Assembly: GCA_022821965.1 (NCBI GenBank) | Contig: JAJECN010000040.1 | Span: 186,001-250,000 of the forward strand | Reading direction: 5' to 3' | DNA from: Candidatus Poribacteria bacterium | GTDB lineage: Bacteria; Poribacteria; WGA-4E; WGA-3G | DNA length: 64,000 bases | Shown here: positions 34,497 through 42,743 of the stretch, one piece after another | Position numbering within the stretch: the stretch's first letter is position 1 | Layout: the number at the start of each line of letters is the position of its first letter | Program-made: the position numbers and the translations under genes | Notes under the pieces: generated by a model | What the model was told of the DNA's origin: nothing | Seen by the model: the letters and a program-made list of their open reading frames with translations, nothing else | The model's database searches: none

Positions 34497-35738
34497 TTAA
34501 GGTCCGCTATTGACAAGCTCTTCTTCATCAAGAGTAAGGAGAGAGAGTCCGTAATCTCCCATCAGATACCAGAATTCTTCGCGTGGTACACCTGCCAGAC
34601 GTGCTGCCAGGCCGCTGCTGAGTTCGTCGTTTCCATAATACTTCATTCCCAAAGCGATTCGCGCATCTTTATCAATTTCAAACGGTTCGCTCCGCGGTGT
34701 CAACAACGTTACAATCTCTTTCGGCAAACGACTCCCGATCTTCTCCTCAAAGGCCGCAATGCTCCCGTGGGTATTGTGAAACGCAGCGGCGACATCCACT
34801 TCTTGTAGGAGCGCAGCTGTCAAGTCGGTCTTCGCTTCTTCCCAACCTTTCGTCAGCAACCATGCCTCACCCCTTGTGTAATAAGATTCGGGGACCTTTG
34901 GTCTGAGTTTTAGTGCCTCGGTATAATCCGCAATTGCGCTGTCTAACTCGGCTTTGGCGCGATACGCGTTGCCCCGATGCGTGTACGCCTCCACAAGTTC
35001 TGAATTGATCTCTATGGCTTTGTCATAATCTGCTATCGCCTTGTCCAATTCGTTTTTGTCGTAGTAAGCCTGCCCCCGATTGAGGTATGCTTCGGCAAAT
35101 TCTGGGTTGCAGGCGATTGCCTTACTATGATCTTCAATCGCCTTGTCTATGTCGCCCTGTTCGTTATAGATGAGTCCGCGGTAGGTATAGGGCTCAGCGA
35201 ATTCTGGGTTGAGTTCTATGGCTTTGTTATAATCTTCAACCGCCTTGTCAACCTCGCCTTTATCACGGTAAGCTTGACCGCGCCCCGTCCAAGCCTGTGC
35301 AAACTCTGGATCCAGTGCTATCGCCTTGTTATAGTCTTCAATCGCCTGGGCTACGTCCCCTTTGTTGTGGTAGGTTATACCGCGTTCTTTATATCTATCG
35401 GCAGCCTCTTCGGGTTTGAGATGTATCGCCGTGCTAAAGTCCTGGATGGATTTCTCAAAAACCAGCAGATTGCGGTAAGCCATCCCGCGTCCATAGTAGG
35501 CAAATGCATCGTCAGGCGTGAGACTTATGACTTTGCTAAAGTCATCGACTGCGCGGTAAAACTTGCCTTTATAGTAGTAAGCTACGCCGCGATTCGTATA
35601 GGCAAAGACATCCTCTGGATTGTGTTCTATTACTTTCGTAAAGTCCACAATGGAACGCTCATAATCTGCTTTTTTGCTTTGAGTGAACCGGTGCTTGTAA
35701 TACGCCTCGGCACGTTTTTGATTGTATTCTTTTGTCAT
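34497..35738 (-). CDS. TPR protein fused to a C-terminal UPF0175 antitoxin domain
   Basis: 413 residues. Nine tetratricopeptide repeats at 1-315, each near the consensus (e.g. FAEPYTYRGLIYNEQGDIDKA). A linker, FHNTHGSIAAFEEKIG, leads into LPKEIVTLL, then ARIALGMKYYGNDELSSGLA and ARLAGVPREEFWYLM and GDYGLSLLTLDEEEL. That last part (~338-410) follows the UPF0175 pattern: LPeEia.LL, AlelYregkiSlgkAA, elaGlsreeFlelL, G..ipl.yd.eel. UPF0175 proteins are antitoxins of DUF3368 PIN toxins, and the next gene is a DUF3368 protein. The TPR array is not usual for that family. ATG at 35738 with a modest GAGAAG site. Confidence 0.8.
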   Translation of the reverse strand: MTKEYNQKRAEAYYKHRFTQSKKADYERSIVDFTKVIEHNPEDVFAYTNRGVAYYYKGKFYRAVDDFSKVISLTPDDAFAYYGRGMAYRNLLVFEKSIQDFSTAIHLKPEEAADRYKERGITYHNKGDVAQAIEDYNKAIALDPEFAQAWTGRGQAYRDKGEVDKAVEDYNKAIELNPEFAEPYTYRGLIYNEQGDIDKAIEDHSKAIACNPEFAEAYLNRGQAYYDKNELDKAIADYDKAIEINSELVEAYTHRGNAYRAKAELDSAIADYTEALKLRPKVPESYYTRGEAWLLTKGWEEAKTDLTAALLQEVDVAAAFHNTHGSIAAFEEKIGSRLPKEIVTLLTPRSEPFEIDKDARIALGMKYYGNDELSSGLAARLAGVPREEFWYLMGDYGLSLLTLDEEELVNSGP

Positions 35739-35785
35739 GTTTTCTTCTCTACGATGCGGATGACTTGAGGAATCTGACTCTCTGC

Positions 35786-35833
35786 TTGTCTGAATCGCGG
35801 ATTTTCGCGGATTTCACGGATGACGCGGATTTA
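35786..35833. repeat. Family F repeat, left flank of the TIR-TPR gene
   Basis: TTGTCTGAATCGCGGATT at 35786-35803 is followed by more CGCGGATT/ACGGAT units with a ~10-base beat. Its 18-base end is a perfect inverted copy of 38902-38919 on the far side of the TIR-TPR gene. Confidence 0.75.
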
Positions 35834-35889
35834 CTCCTGTCTACGGAACCCGAGATTTGAATTACACAAATTCAAAATTGGGCTTTGTT

Positions 35890-38745
35890 CTATTGCGGTG
35901 TTAGCAGTTCAGCGATGTCCTCCGGCAACTGAATACCGGTTTTCTGCTCAAAGTCTGCAATGCTTGCGTAGTCGTTATGGAATAACGCGATGATATCCGC
36001 GCCTATATCTTTCGCAGTGGTAAGGTCTGATTTGGCTTTCTCCCATTCCTGCAGATGTAACCATGCCTCACTGCGATTGCAATAGGCTACACCATCTTCT
36101 GGGTCCAGTTCTATTGCCCTTGTATAGTCTTCAATAGCGCGATTGGTCTCACCCTTTTCATAGTAAGCTACACCACGATTGTTGTAGACACTGGCATCTT
36201 TTAAATTCATTGCTATTGCTTTGTTATAGTTTTCGATAGCGTTGTCATACTCACGTTTTGTTCCAAAAGCAAAGCCGCGATTGTAGTATACCTCGGCAAA
36301 ATCTGGTTTAAGTTCTATCGCTTTGTTATAGTCCTTAATAGCCTTATCAACCTCGCCTTTTTTGCCATAGACGTTACCACGATTATGATAGAACACGCTA
36401 TCCTTTGGATTCAGTTCTATCGCTTTACTAAGGTCTTGAAGAGTAAGATCGAGATATCCTTTTTTGTAGTAAACCGCGCTGCGATTGTTATAGGTGTTAG
36501 CATCTTTTGAATTCAGTTGTATTGCCATGTCGAAGTCTTTGATAGCGTTATCAAGTTCCCCTTTTTTGTCGTAGGCAATACCTCGACTCTGATAGGCTTC
36601 AGCATAGTCACGTTTAAATTCTATTGCTGCGCTAAAGTCTTTGATGGCATGGTCAATTTCATCCTTTTTATCGTAAGCATTACCGCGGTTACGGTAGGCT
36701 TCAGCATAATCAGGTTTCAGTTCTATGGCTTTTGTATAGTCTTTGATAGCTATATCAAATTCACCTTTTCCTCCATGAGCACTGCCCCGATTGTGATAGG
36801 AGAAAGCGTTACCAGGTTTAAGTTTCATTGCCGTATCAAAGTCCTTGATGGCTTTATCAAGTTCACCTTTTTCTCCGTAAAAAATGCCACGAGTAATATA
36901 CGCTGCGTCATAATCAGGTTTCAGTTCTATTGTTTTAGTATGGTCTTTAATAGCTTTGTCAACATCGCCTTTTTTGCCGTGAAGATTGCCACGACTGTAA
37001 TAGGCTTCAGCATAATTAGGATTGAGTTCAGTTGCTGTGGTATAATCCTTAATCGCGCGGTCAGCCTTGTCTATGTCATTATAAGCGTTACCACGAATGT
37101 AGTGGATTTCAGCATCATTTGGATTTAGTTTTATTGCCGTGGTAAAGTCATTGATTCCTCGGTCAAAATCTCCTTTTCTGCAGTACGCCATGCCACGGCC
37201 CCTGTAGACTTTGGCATCATTTAGATTCAATTGTATCGCAGCAGTAAAATCAGCAATCGCTTGGTCAGTGTTTTCTTTCGTCAGATAAGCACCACCACGG
37301 TTGTAATGAGCACCTGCATGATTAGGTTCAAGTTCTATTGCTTTATCGCAGTCTTTAATAACAAGATCAACCTCGCCTTTGTTACCATAGGCAGCTCCGC
37401 GATTATAGTATATCTCAGGAAAACATAGCTCTCGTTTTATTACCTCATTATAGTTATCAATTGCTCGATCGGGTTCACCGTTTAGGTTGTAAGCCAACCC
37501 ACGATTGTTGTAGCCTAAGGCATCATCTGGATTCAGTGCTATTGCTTTGTTATAGTTTTTAATTGCTCGCTCATATTGACCTTTGTGATGGTAAGCCACC
37601 CCGCGATTGATATAGGCATTGGCAAAATCTGGATTCAGTGCTATTGCTTTGTTATAATCCTTGATTGCCCGATCAAAATCAAGTTTGTTCGCATAAACAA
37701 GTCCGCGATTGTTGTAGGTACCAGGATCGCGTGGACTTAATTCAATTGATGTTGTGAAATCTTTGATAGCTTTCGTATGTTTACCGGTACTGCCGTAGGT
37801 AGCACCACGATTGTTATATATGCCAGCATGGTGTGGATTCAGAACAGATGCTTTATTATAATTTTCTATAGCTATTTCAAACTCATTTTGGAGATAGTAT
37901 GCAGTACCACGGTTGCAATAGGCTTCAACATAAACTGGATGCAATTCTATCGCTTTGTTAAAATCTGCGATGGCAAGATCGTATGCTCTCTTTTTAGCAT
38001 GAATGATTCCACGGTTATTGTAAGCGGCAGATGATTTAGGGACAAGGGTTATCACATTGTCATAGTCTTCAATTGCCTTCTCATAATTTTCTGTTCTCTC
38101 ATAAGCAATCCCACGATTATTATAGGCATCAGTGTAGCACGAGTTCAGTTCAATAGCACGCGAGTACGCCACAATAGCTTGGTCTATTTGCCTTAGTGTT
38201 AGCAAGAAATTGCCCTGTTTGAACGCGAGTTCCGCCATGGTTTGCAACTGTATTTTGTGGACAACTTCTCGGATGCCTTCCACTACACTTTGCCAACCTT
38301 TACTTCTGGGGTTCCATTCGTTAAGAGGTCTCCCTTCGGCAGGTAAAGCTTGAAAGTCGCTAAGTTTTTGAGATTCCCATTCACTAAGGAATGAGTTTTC
38401 AGCAGACAAAGCTTGGACATTGCTCAATTTATAATTTTTCCAATCGCAATCTTCAAGAATAATCAAGATAGGGGTTATGTTTTTTTCTAAGACTAATGCC
38501 AATTCTTCATTACAAGTTTTAGAAGCCAGGCTCTCAGAGGAAACGAGATAAAGCCATATATCTGAATCGGGTAGGTTAGTAGAAAAAATTTCTTCACGCC
38601 ATTTGTCACCTGGAATGATTTCATTGTCGTGCCAGGGGTCGATTAAACCCTCGCGCTTCATTGGTTCAAGGCATGTGAGCAGTTTATTCTTTGCTTTCTT
38701 ATTTTTATGTGAATATGTAATGAATCCTTTTAGAGGCTTGCTCAC
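35890..38745 (-). CDS. TIR-domain protein with about 21 TPRs
   Basis: 951 residues from the GTG at 38745, which has GGAGGAGAG upstream; a TTG six codons before would overlap that site. TIR domain at ~1-155: GFITYSHKNK (strand A), IDPWHDNEIIPGDKW (BB-loop region), IWLYLVSSESLAS, then CNEELALVLEK carrying the Glu where bacterial TIR NADases have their catalytic residue. Roughly 21 TPRs follow to ~905. The tail IIALFHNDYASIADFEQKTG, IQLPEDIAELLTPQ mirrors the linker of the TPR-UPF0175 protein. TIR proteins with repeat arrays act as NAD-depleting defence effectors or signalling scaffolds. Own promoter at 38784. Confidence 0.85.
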   Translation of the reverse strand: MSKPLKGFITYSHKNKKAKNKLLTCLEPMKREGLIDPWHDNEIIPGDKWREEIFSTNLPDSDIWLYLVSSESLASKTCNEELALVLEKNITPILIILEDCDWKNYKLSNVQALSAENSFLSEWESQKLSDFQALPAEGRPLNEWNPRSKGWQSVVEGIREVVHKIQLQTMAELAFKQGNFLLTLRQIDQAIVAYSRAIELNSCYTDAYNNRGIAYERTENYEKAIEDYDNVITLVPKSSAAYNNRGIIHAKKRAYDLAIADFNKAIELHPVYVEAYCNRGTAYYLQNEFEIAIENYNKASVLNPHHAGIYNNRGATYGSTGKHTKAIKDFTTSIELSPRDPGTYNNRGLVYANKLDFDRAIKDYNKAIALNPDFANAYINRGVAYHHKGQYERAIKNYNKAIALNPDDALGYNNRGLAYNLNGEPDRAIDNYNEVIKRELCFPEIYYNRGAAYGNKGEVDLVIKDCDKAIELEPNHAGAHYNRGGAYLTKENTDQAIADFTAAIQLNLNDAKVYRGRGMAYCRKGDFDRGINDFTTAIKLNPNDAEIHYIRGNAYNDIDKADRAIKDYTTATELNPNYAEAYYSRGNLHGKKGDVDKAIKDHTKTIELKPDYDAAYITRGIFYGEKGELDKAIKDFDTAMKLKPGNAFSYHNRGSAHGGKGEFDIAIKDYTKAIELKPDYAEAYRNRGNAYDKKDEIDHAIKDFSAAIEFKRDYAEAYQSRGIAYDKKGELDNAIKDFDMAIQLNSKDANTYNNRSAVYYKKGYLDLTLQDLSKAIELNPKDSVFYHNRGNVYGKKGEVDKAIKDYNKAIELKPDFAEVYYNRGFAFGTKREYDNAIENYNKAIAMNLKDASVYNNRGVAYYEKGETNRAIEDYTRAIELDPEDGVAYCNRSEAWLHLQEWEKAKSDLTTAKDIGADIIALFHNDYASIADFEQKTGIQLPEDIAELLTPQ

Positions 38746-38783
38746 GACTTCTCTCCTCCGCAATGCGATTTACTTGACGGTAA

Positions 38784-38812
38784 TGATAACATACAAAATG
38801 GACAGATGTCAA
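38784..38812 (-). promoter_or_regulatory. Promoter for the TIR-TPR gene
   Basis: Read on the minus strand: -35 TTGACA (38807-38812), 17-base spacer, -10 TTATCA (38784-38789), about 40 bp before the GTG start. Confidence 0.45.
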
Positions 38813-38870
38813 CTGAATTTGGAGGTTTGAGACCCAATTAATTTCAAGCGTTACATACCGCTCCGCTGGA

Positions 38871-38919
38871 TCGTAATCCGCGAAATCTGTGTAATCCGTC
38901 TAATCCGCGATTCAGACAA
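38871..38919. repeat. Family F repeat, right flank of the TIR-TPR gene
   Basis: Ends in AATCCGCGATTCAGACAA (38902-38919), the perfect inverse of 35786-35803. Preceded by AATCCG/AATCTG units with the same ~10-base beat. It directly abuts the stop codon of the type IIG gene. Confidence 0.75.
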
Positions 38920-38920
38920 T

Positions 38921-41900
38921 TTACTGCGCCGCTTCCTCTACAATAGCAATTTCTTCTGCTGTTAAATTATACAAGGCATACACGCGTTCATCAATCTCTT
39001 GCTCCAAATCAGCAGTATTTGCATCCGAATCCGCAGATTTCACCTCAAGGATCTGGTTGACAATCTTAATGATTCCAGTCTGTTGCTCATAAGCAACTAC
39101 CGGTATAGGAAATTCTTTCACGTAATTGTTAATCCAACGACTTGTCCCCATGCCGCTTGTCTCTGCAACAAGGCTCAGATAAAAACGAATTGTACTTGAA
39201 TTTAAGATGCCGAGAAGAAATTTTGCGTCTATATCTGAAGGCGGTAATAAGAAATATGCAGAATTTAGGAGATAGATTTCATCGTTACAGAGCGAAAATC
39301 GCCCTGAATCTGATAATTCAATCCATACAATTTTTTCTTTTTTGAAGTCATCATAGAAGGAGCAAGCTCTTAGATTGGTCCAGTGTTGCCCTTGTGCACC
39401 ACGATTTTTGAACTTATCCCCAAATGAATCCAAATATTCATATATATCAGGATAATCTTTTCCTACATTAACTCCGTTTTTAGTCAATAAAACGTACTGT
39501 TTCGGTAAAGTGTAACTGTAGCGAGAAATATCTCTGCCTCTCAAAATGGGTTTTATGATTTCGGTATTGATAGGATTTTTCTCACAAAACTCTCGTTTTT
39601 GATCCTCGTCTATAAGAAACGCTTCATTGCTGCCAGTTGCAATACCAAGTCTTATTTTAGTGTTCAACTCTTCAAGGGTTTTTCCTGATGACTCCAATTT
39701 CTTTTGAAGTTCAACAAGTTTTGGTTCTGCAAGATTCCACGACTTTGAATCAAAGTACACTTGAGGATAACTAAAGCCGTTGGCTCTTACAAAGTCCTCA
39801 AAACTATTACCTGAAAAAGGGGAATTAACAACAATACAAAAATCATCAGAGGAATTTGTCGGTTTACGAGACACAATTATCGAAACGTTAACAATAGCAC
39901 TCTCGAAAACCTGTGAGTCCTCAATATTTAACATTCTGATCAGAATGTTTTTACTTTGAAGCAGATTTCGGATTGGTGCTCCATATTCCGCTCTCAAGTA
40001 TGAATTCGAGGTAATGAAACTGAGGATGCCGCCTTCATTTTGTAGTCCTATTGCTTTCTCAATGAAATAGCAATAGATATCCGCAAAGGGTTGGTAAGAC
40101 TGATAATCATTCTTAATTTTCGCTCTAAATTGCTTTGGAATCTTATCATGGCTAATGTACGGTGGGTTGCCGATTACCACATCGAACCCGTCTGTGATAC
40201 CGAACATCCATTCTGGGTCAAAGAAATCCGCTGCAGCGTTTTGGTCGTAAGGATCCCATCCCGCGATCTTCTCAGTCGTCTCACTCGGAAATCCGTCCTG
40301 TTGCAGCAACGCGCTGATCTCGGCGCGCAGGTCTGCATCCTGTTTTCGGTAGCGTTCCTTGGTGCGCGGGGTGCGTGCAGTGAAATGTCGGCGGCGCACC
40401 TCTTCCAATGCCTTCTCTTTGCTGTCTATCTCTGGGTTGCGAAAGGTCATCTGTGCCGGTTTCTCCACACCGAGGAGCGTATTGGCAGCGACGAACTTCG
40501 TCTCTAAATTTGGCAACGGACGCACGCCTCTATTTTCACGCGTATCGTCGATTTTCTGCTCCACAATCAGCGAGATAAAGAAGCGGAGTTTGGCGATCTG
40601 TGTGGCGATGGGTTGGATGTCCACACCGTAGATGCAGTTCTCTATAAGATAGAGTTTTCTGCCGTAGTCGAGTTCGTTGCGTTCAAACGCCTCATTGATG
40701 TTTTCAATTTCGCCTTCTAATTCGTCAATGGTGCTTTCTCGGATAACGCTGTCGTCAATTTTCTCTGCCTCTGTGATGGTGTTTTGAACCCTGTCGATTT
40801 GCCGTTGTCGCCACTGTGCGTTGCGAGGGTCGAGTTTGCTGAGCAGAAAGACGAGTTTGTGGAGGACACCCATCGGGAAGGCACCGGAACCGCACGCTGG
40901 GTCGAGGATCTTGAGGGTGTCAATGGCAGTGATGAGATGTTCCACTTCGGCATCGGTGAAGTGGTGGGGTTCGTCGTTATAGGTGAGGAGATGGCGGAGT
41001 TTGGTTTCTATGTTACGGCACAACGGAGTGTGCCTACTACTTTTTTTGAGGTAGGCGATGAGGGATTCGTCTACCATGTAGTTGACGACCTCGCGCGGGG
41101 TATAGAAAGAGCCGGTCTGTTTACGCGCAGTCGTGCCGGTTTCGGGATTGTAGGCAGCGAGCAGATTTTCAAATACCTGTCCGAGCAACTCGGGATCCAA
41201 TGCGACTTCTTGTTCTATCGGCGTGTTCTCAGCAATCGTGAACTTGTAGCGGTTGAGAATGTGGATTAAGCCGCGTACAGTATATCGGCTGTTCTTGGTG
41301 TCATAGACGGCATTGAGATTTACCGCTTGGGGTTCGGAGAAGAAGAGTTCATTTGGGACAGAAAGCGGGTTATCCGATCTGTCGGAGAAGCCGTCTACAC
41401 GCAGAATTGTTTTTGCGTCGTCTGGATCGGGTTTGTCTAAACATTCAAACAAACCGCCATTGAGGAACGGGATTGACGCAAATAGACGCAATGCCACGTC
41501 TGGATCCTTGAAATACCGTTTGTAGCGATACAGCGATGTGATGTTATAGTGCTGCCGTCCCTCACCTCGGAACTTGCGATTGTTCGGTTTTTCTGGTGTG
41601 TTCATCTCCTGGTTCAGCGTTGCGAAAAACAGGTTTTGGAGGATTGCCTTGTAGTAGGTGCTTTCTTGGGCATCGAAACTCGTCAGGAGTTCAGAGATGT
41701 CCTCTTCGGCAAAAAGCACGTTCGGCACGAGGTCTTTCTCCTTGAGAAACCAGACGAAGATGAGCCGCGTAATCAGGCGGATGACACATGTGGCATTGCG
41801 GACAGATGCATCGTCCCCGGCATCGGTTGAACCCCGCTGTCCCCCCTTATCAAGACGGAATGTCACCTGCTCGACCGCCCAGAAATACCAATCGGCGATC

Positions 41901-42595
41901 TCTTTGAAGAAACGTCTGTTGAGTTCAGAGGTGTCCAACGTCTGCTGCCACGCCTGATGGAGTTCAAGGAAGTTCGTGAATTCGTGCTGCTGATAGAGGG
42001 CATCAAGCGACAACTCCGCTAAGATGTCAAGGTGGGCGCGGTGCGGATTCACAACGTCAATGTCCTTGATGAGTGTCACTTTTTCAAGCACATCAAGGTC
42101 AGCGTCGCGCTGACTTGGTCTGCGGTTAATAATGGAAAAGGTCAACGCGTTCCCGTGTTGAAAAATCAGCAATGCTGGTATAACGTAGAGCTTGTTGATT
42201 TCACGCGTAATATTGGCGAGTGCGGTGCGGGAATAGGTATCCCCTTTAAGTTTGATCGCGAGAAACAGATAGGATTGATAAATACTTTCGTCAACGCCTG
42301 GATCCTCATTGAAGGTGAGCGTCTCTTGCGTGTGTTGTCTGATTTCGTCAGCGGTGAGTTGGAAGAGGAAATCAACGGTTTGCCATTCGTGGAGGGACGC
42401 TTTCTGTGGGTTTATGAGGTTGTCAGGGTCAAAGTCTTCGCGAAATGCTTCGGTTGTGTTGGTATCGCGGTTGAGTGTGCGTTGGCTTTGGTAGCCTAAC
42501 ACCTTGAGGAGGTGGGTTGCGTTTTCATGGAGTTCGCCGTCCGTGAAGTTGTTAAGCGCGCGTTGGATGTCGGTTCCGATATGTGTTTGAGGCAT
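38921..42595 (-). CDS. Type IIG restriction-modification enzyme (Eco57I-like methylase)
   Basis: 1224 residues. A long N-terminal region (1-480), possibly nuclease and helical parts, precedes the methyltransferase: TGSFYTPREVVNYMVDESL (~510), ILDPACGSGAFPMGVLHKL (motif I at ~564), LIENCIYGVDIQPIATQIAK (~645) and FDVVIGNPPYISHDKI (motif IV NPPY at ~808). The C-terminal ~350 residues look like a target recognition domain with specificity-subunit character (IKPILRGRDISRYSY, WIELSDSGRFSLCNDE, FLLGILNSSTIRFYL). NPPY indicates N6-adenine methylation. Such single-chain enzymes restrict and modify; a canonical PD-(D/E)XK site is not clear to me. No frameshift is seen. It could also be a PglX-like protein, but other BREX genes are absent. 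Confidence 0.85.
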   Translation of the reverse strand: MPQTHIGTDIQRALNNFTDGELHENATHLLKVLGYQSQRTLNRDTNTTEAFREDFDPDNLINPQKASLHEWQTVDFLFQLTADEIRQHTQETLTFNEDPGVDESIYQSYLFLAIKLKGDTYSRTALANITREINKLYVIPALLIFQHGNALTFSIINRRPSQRDADLDVLEKVTLIKDIDVVNPHRAHLDILAELSLDALYQQHEFTNFLELHQAWQQTLDTSELNRRFFKEIADWYFWAVEQVTFRLDKGGQRGSTDAGDDASVRNATCVIRLITRLIFVWFLKEKDLVPNVLFAEEDISELLTSFDAQESTYYKAILQNLFFATLNQEMNTPEKPNNRKFRGEGRQHYNITSLYRYKRYFKDPDVALRLFASIPFLNGGLFECLDKPDPDDAKTILRVDGFSDRSDNPLSVPNELFFSEPQAVNLNAVYDTKNSRYTVRGLIHILNRYKFTIAENTPIEQEVALDPELLGQVFENLLAAYNPETGTTARKQTGSFYTPREVVNYMVDESLIAYLKKSSRHTPLCRNIETKLRHLLTYNDEPHHFTDAEVEHLITAIDTLKILDPACGSGAFPMGVLHKLVFLLSKLDPRNAQWRQRQIDRVQNTITEAEKIDDSVIRESTIDELEGEIENINEAFERNELDYGRKLYLIENCIYGVDIQPIATQIAKLRFFISLIVEQKIDDTRENRGVRPLPNLETKFVAANTLLGVEKPAQMTFRNPEIDSKEKALEEVRRRHFTARTPRTKERYRKQDADLRAEISALLQQDGFPSETTEKIAGWDPYDQNAAADFFDPEWMFGITDGFDVVIGNPPYISHDKIPKQFRAKIKNDYQSYQPFADIYCYFIEKAIGLQNEGGILSFITSNSYLRAEYGAPIRNLLQSKNILIRMLNIEDSQVFESAIVNVSIIVSRKPTNSSDDFCIVVNSPFSGNSFEDFVRANGFSYPQVYFDSKSWNLAEPKLVELQKKLESSGKTLEELNTKIRLGIATGSNEAFLIDEDQKREFCEKNPINTEIIKPILRGRDISRYSYTLPKQYVLLTKNGVNVGKDYPDIYEYLDSFGDKFKNRGAQGQHWTNLRACSFYDDFKKEKIVWIELSDSGRFSLCNDEIYLLNSAYFLLPPSDIDAKFLLGILNSSTIRFYLSLVAETSGMGTSRWINNYVKEFPIPVVAYEQQTGIIKIVNQILEVKSADSDANTADLEQEIDERVYALYNLTAEEIAIVEEAAQ

Positions 42596-42679
42596 CGTTG
42601 TTTTCCTTGAGGGTTATATCTGTTTAGTTTACCCGATTTTTTAGAGAGGTGCAAGTTAATTGTCTGAACCGGAATTCGT

Positions 42680-42708
42680 TTGACAAACAAGCCTTGTTCG
42701 CGTAAAAT
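42680..42708 (+). promoter_or_regulatory. Strong promoter for the TPR gene at 42744
   Basis: -35 TTGACA (42680-42685), 17-base spacer, -10 TAAAAT (42703-42708), 36 bp before the start codon. Just upstream, 42660-42677 is a decayed family F copy (TTGTCTGAACCGGAATT). Confidence 0.65.
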
Positions 42709-42743
42709 GAAACACAATATCTTGTTAAGGAACGATATGCACC

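Noticed and set aside
36517-37128. 203-codon plus-strand frame rich in Phe and Val
   Set aside because: It is the antisense shadow of the periodic TPR repeats of the TIR-TPR gene.
35786-38919. CRISPR-like array in the periodic 38-36 kb region
   Set aside because: The ~102-base periodicity is the coding DNA of 34-residue TPRs; repeats are not identical and there are no spacers.
38921-42595. Complete BREX system around the PglX-like methylase
   Set aside because: No brxC, pglZ, brxL or related genes occur on either side; a stand-alone type IIG enzyme fits better.
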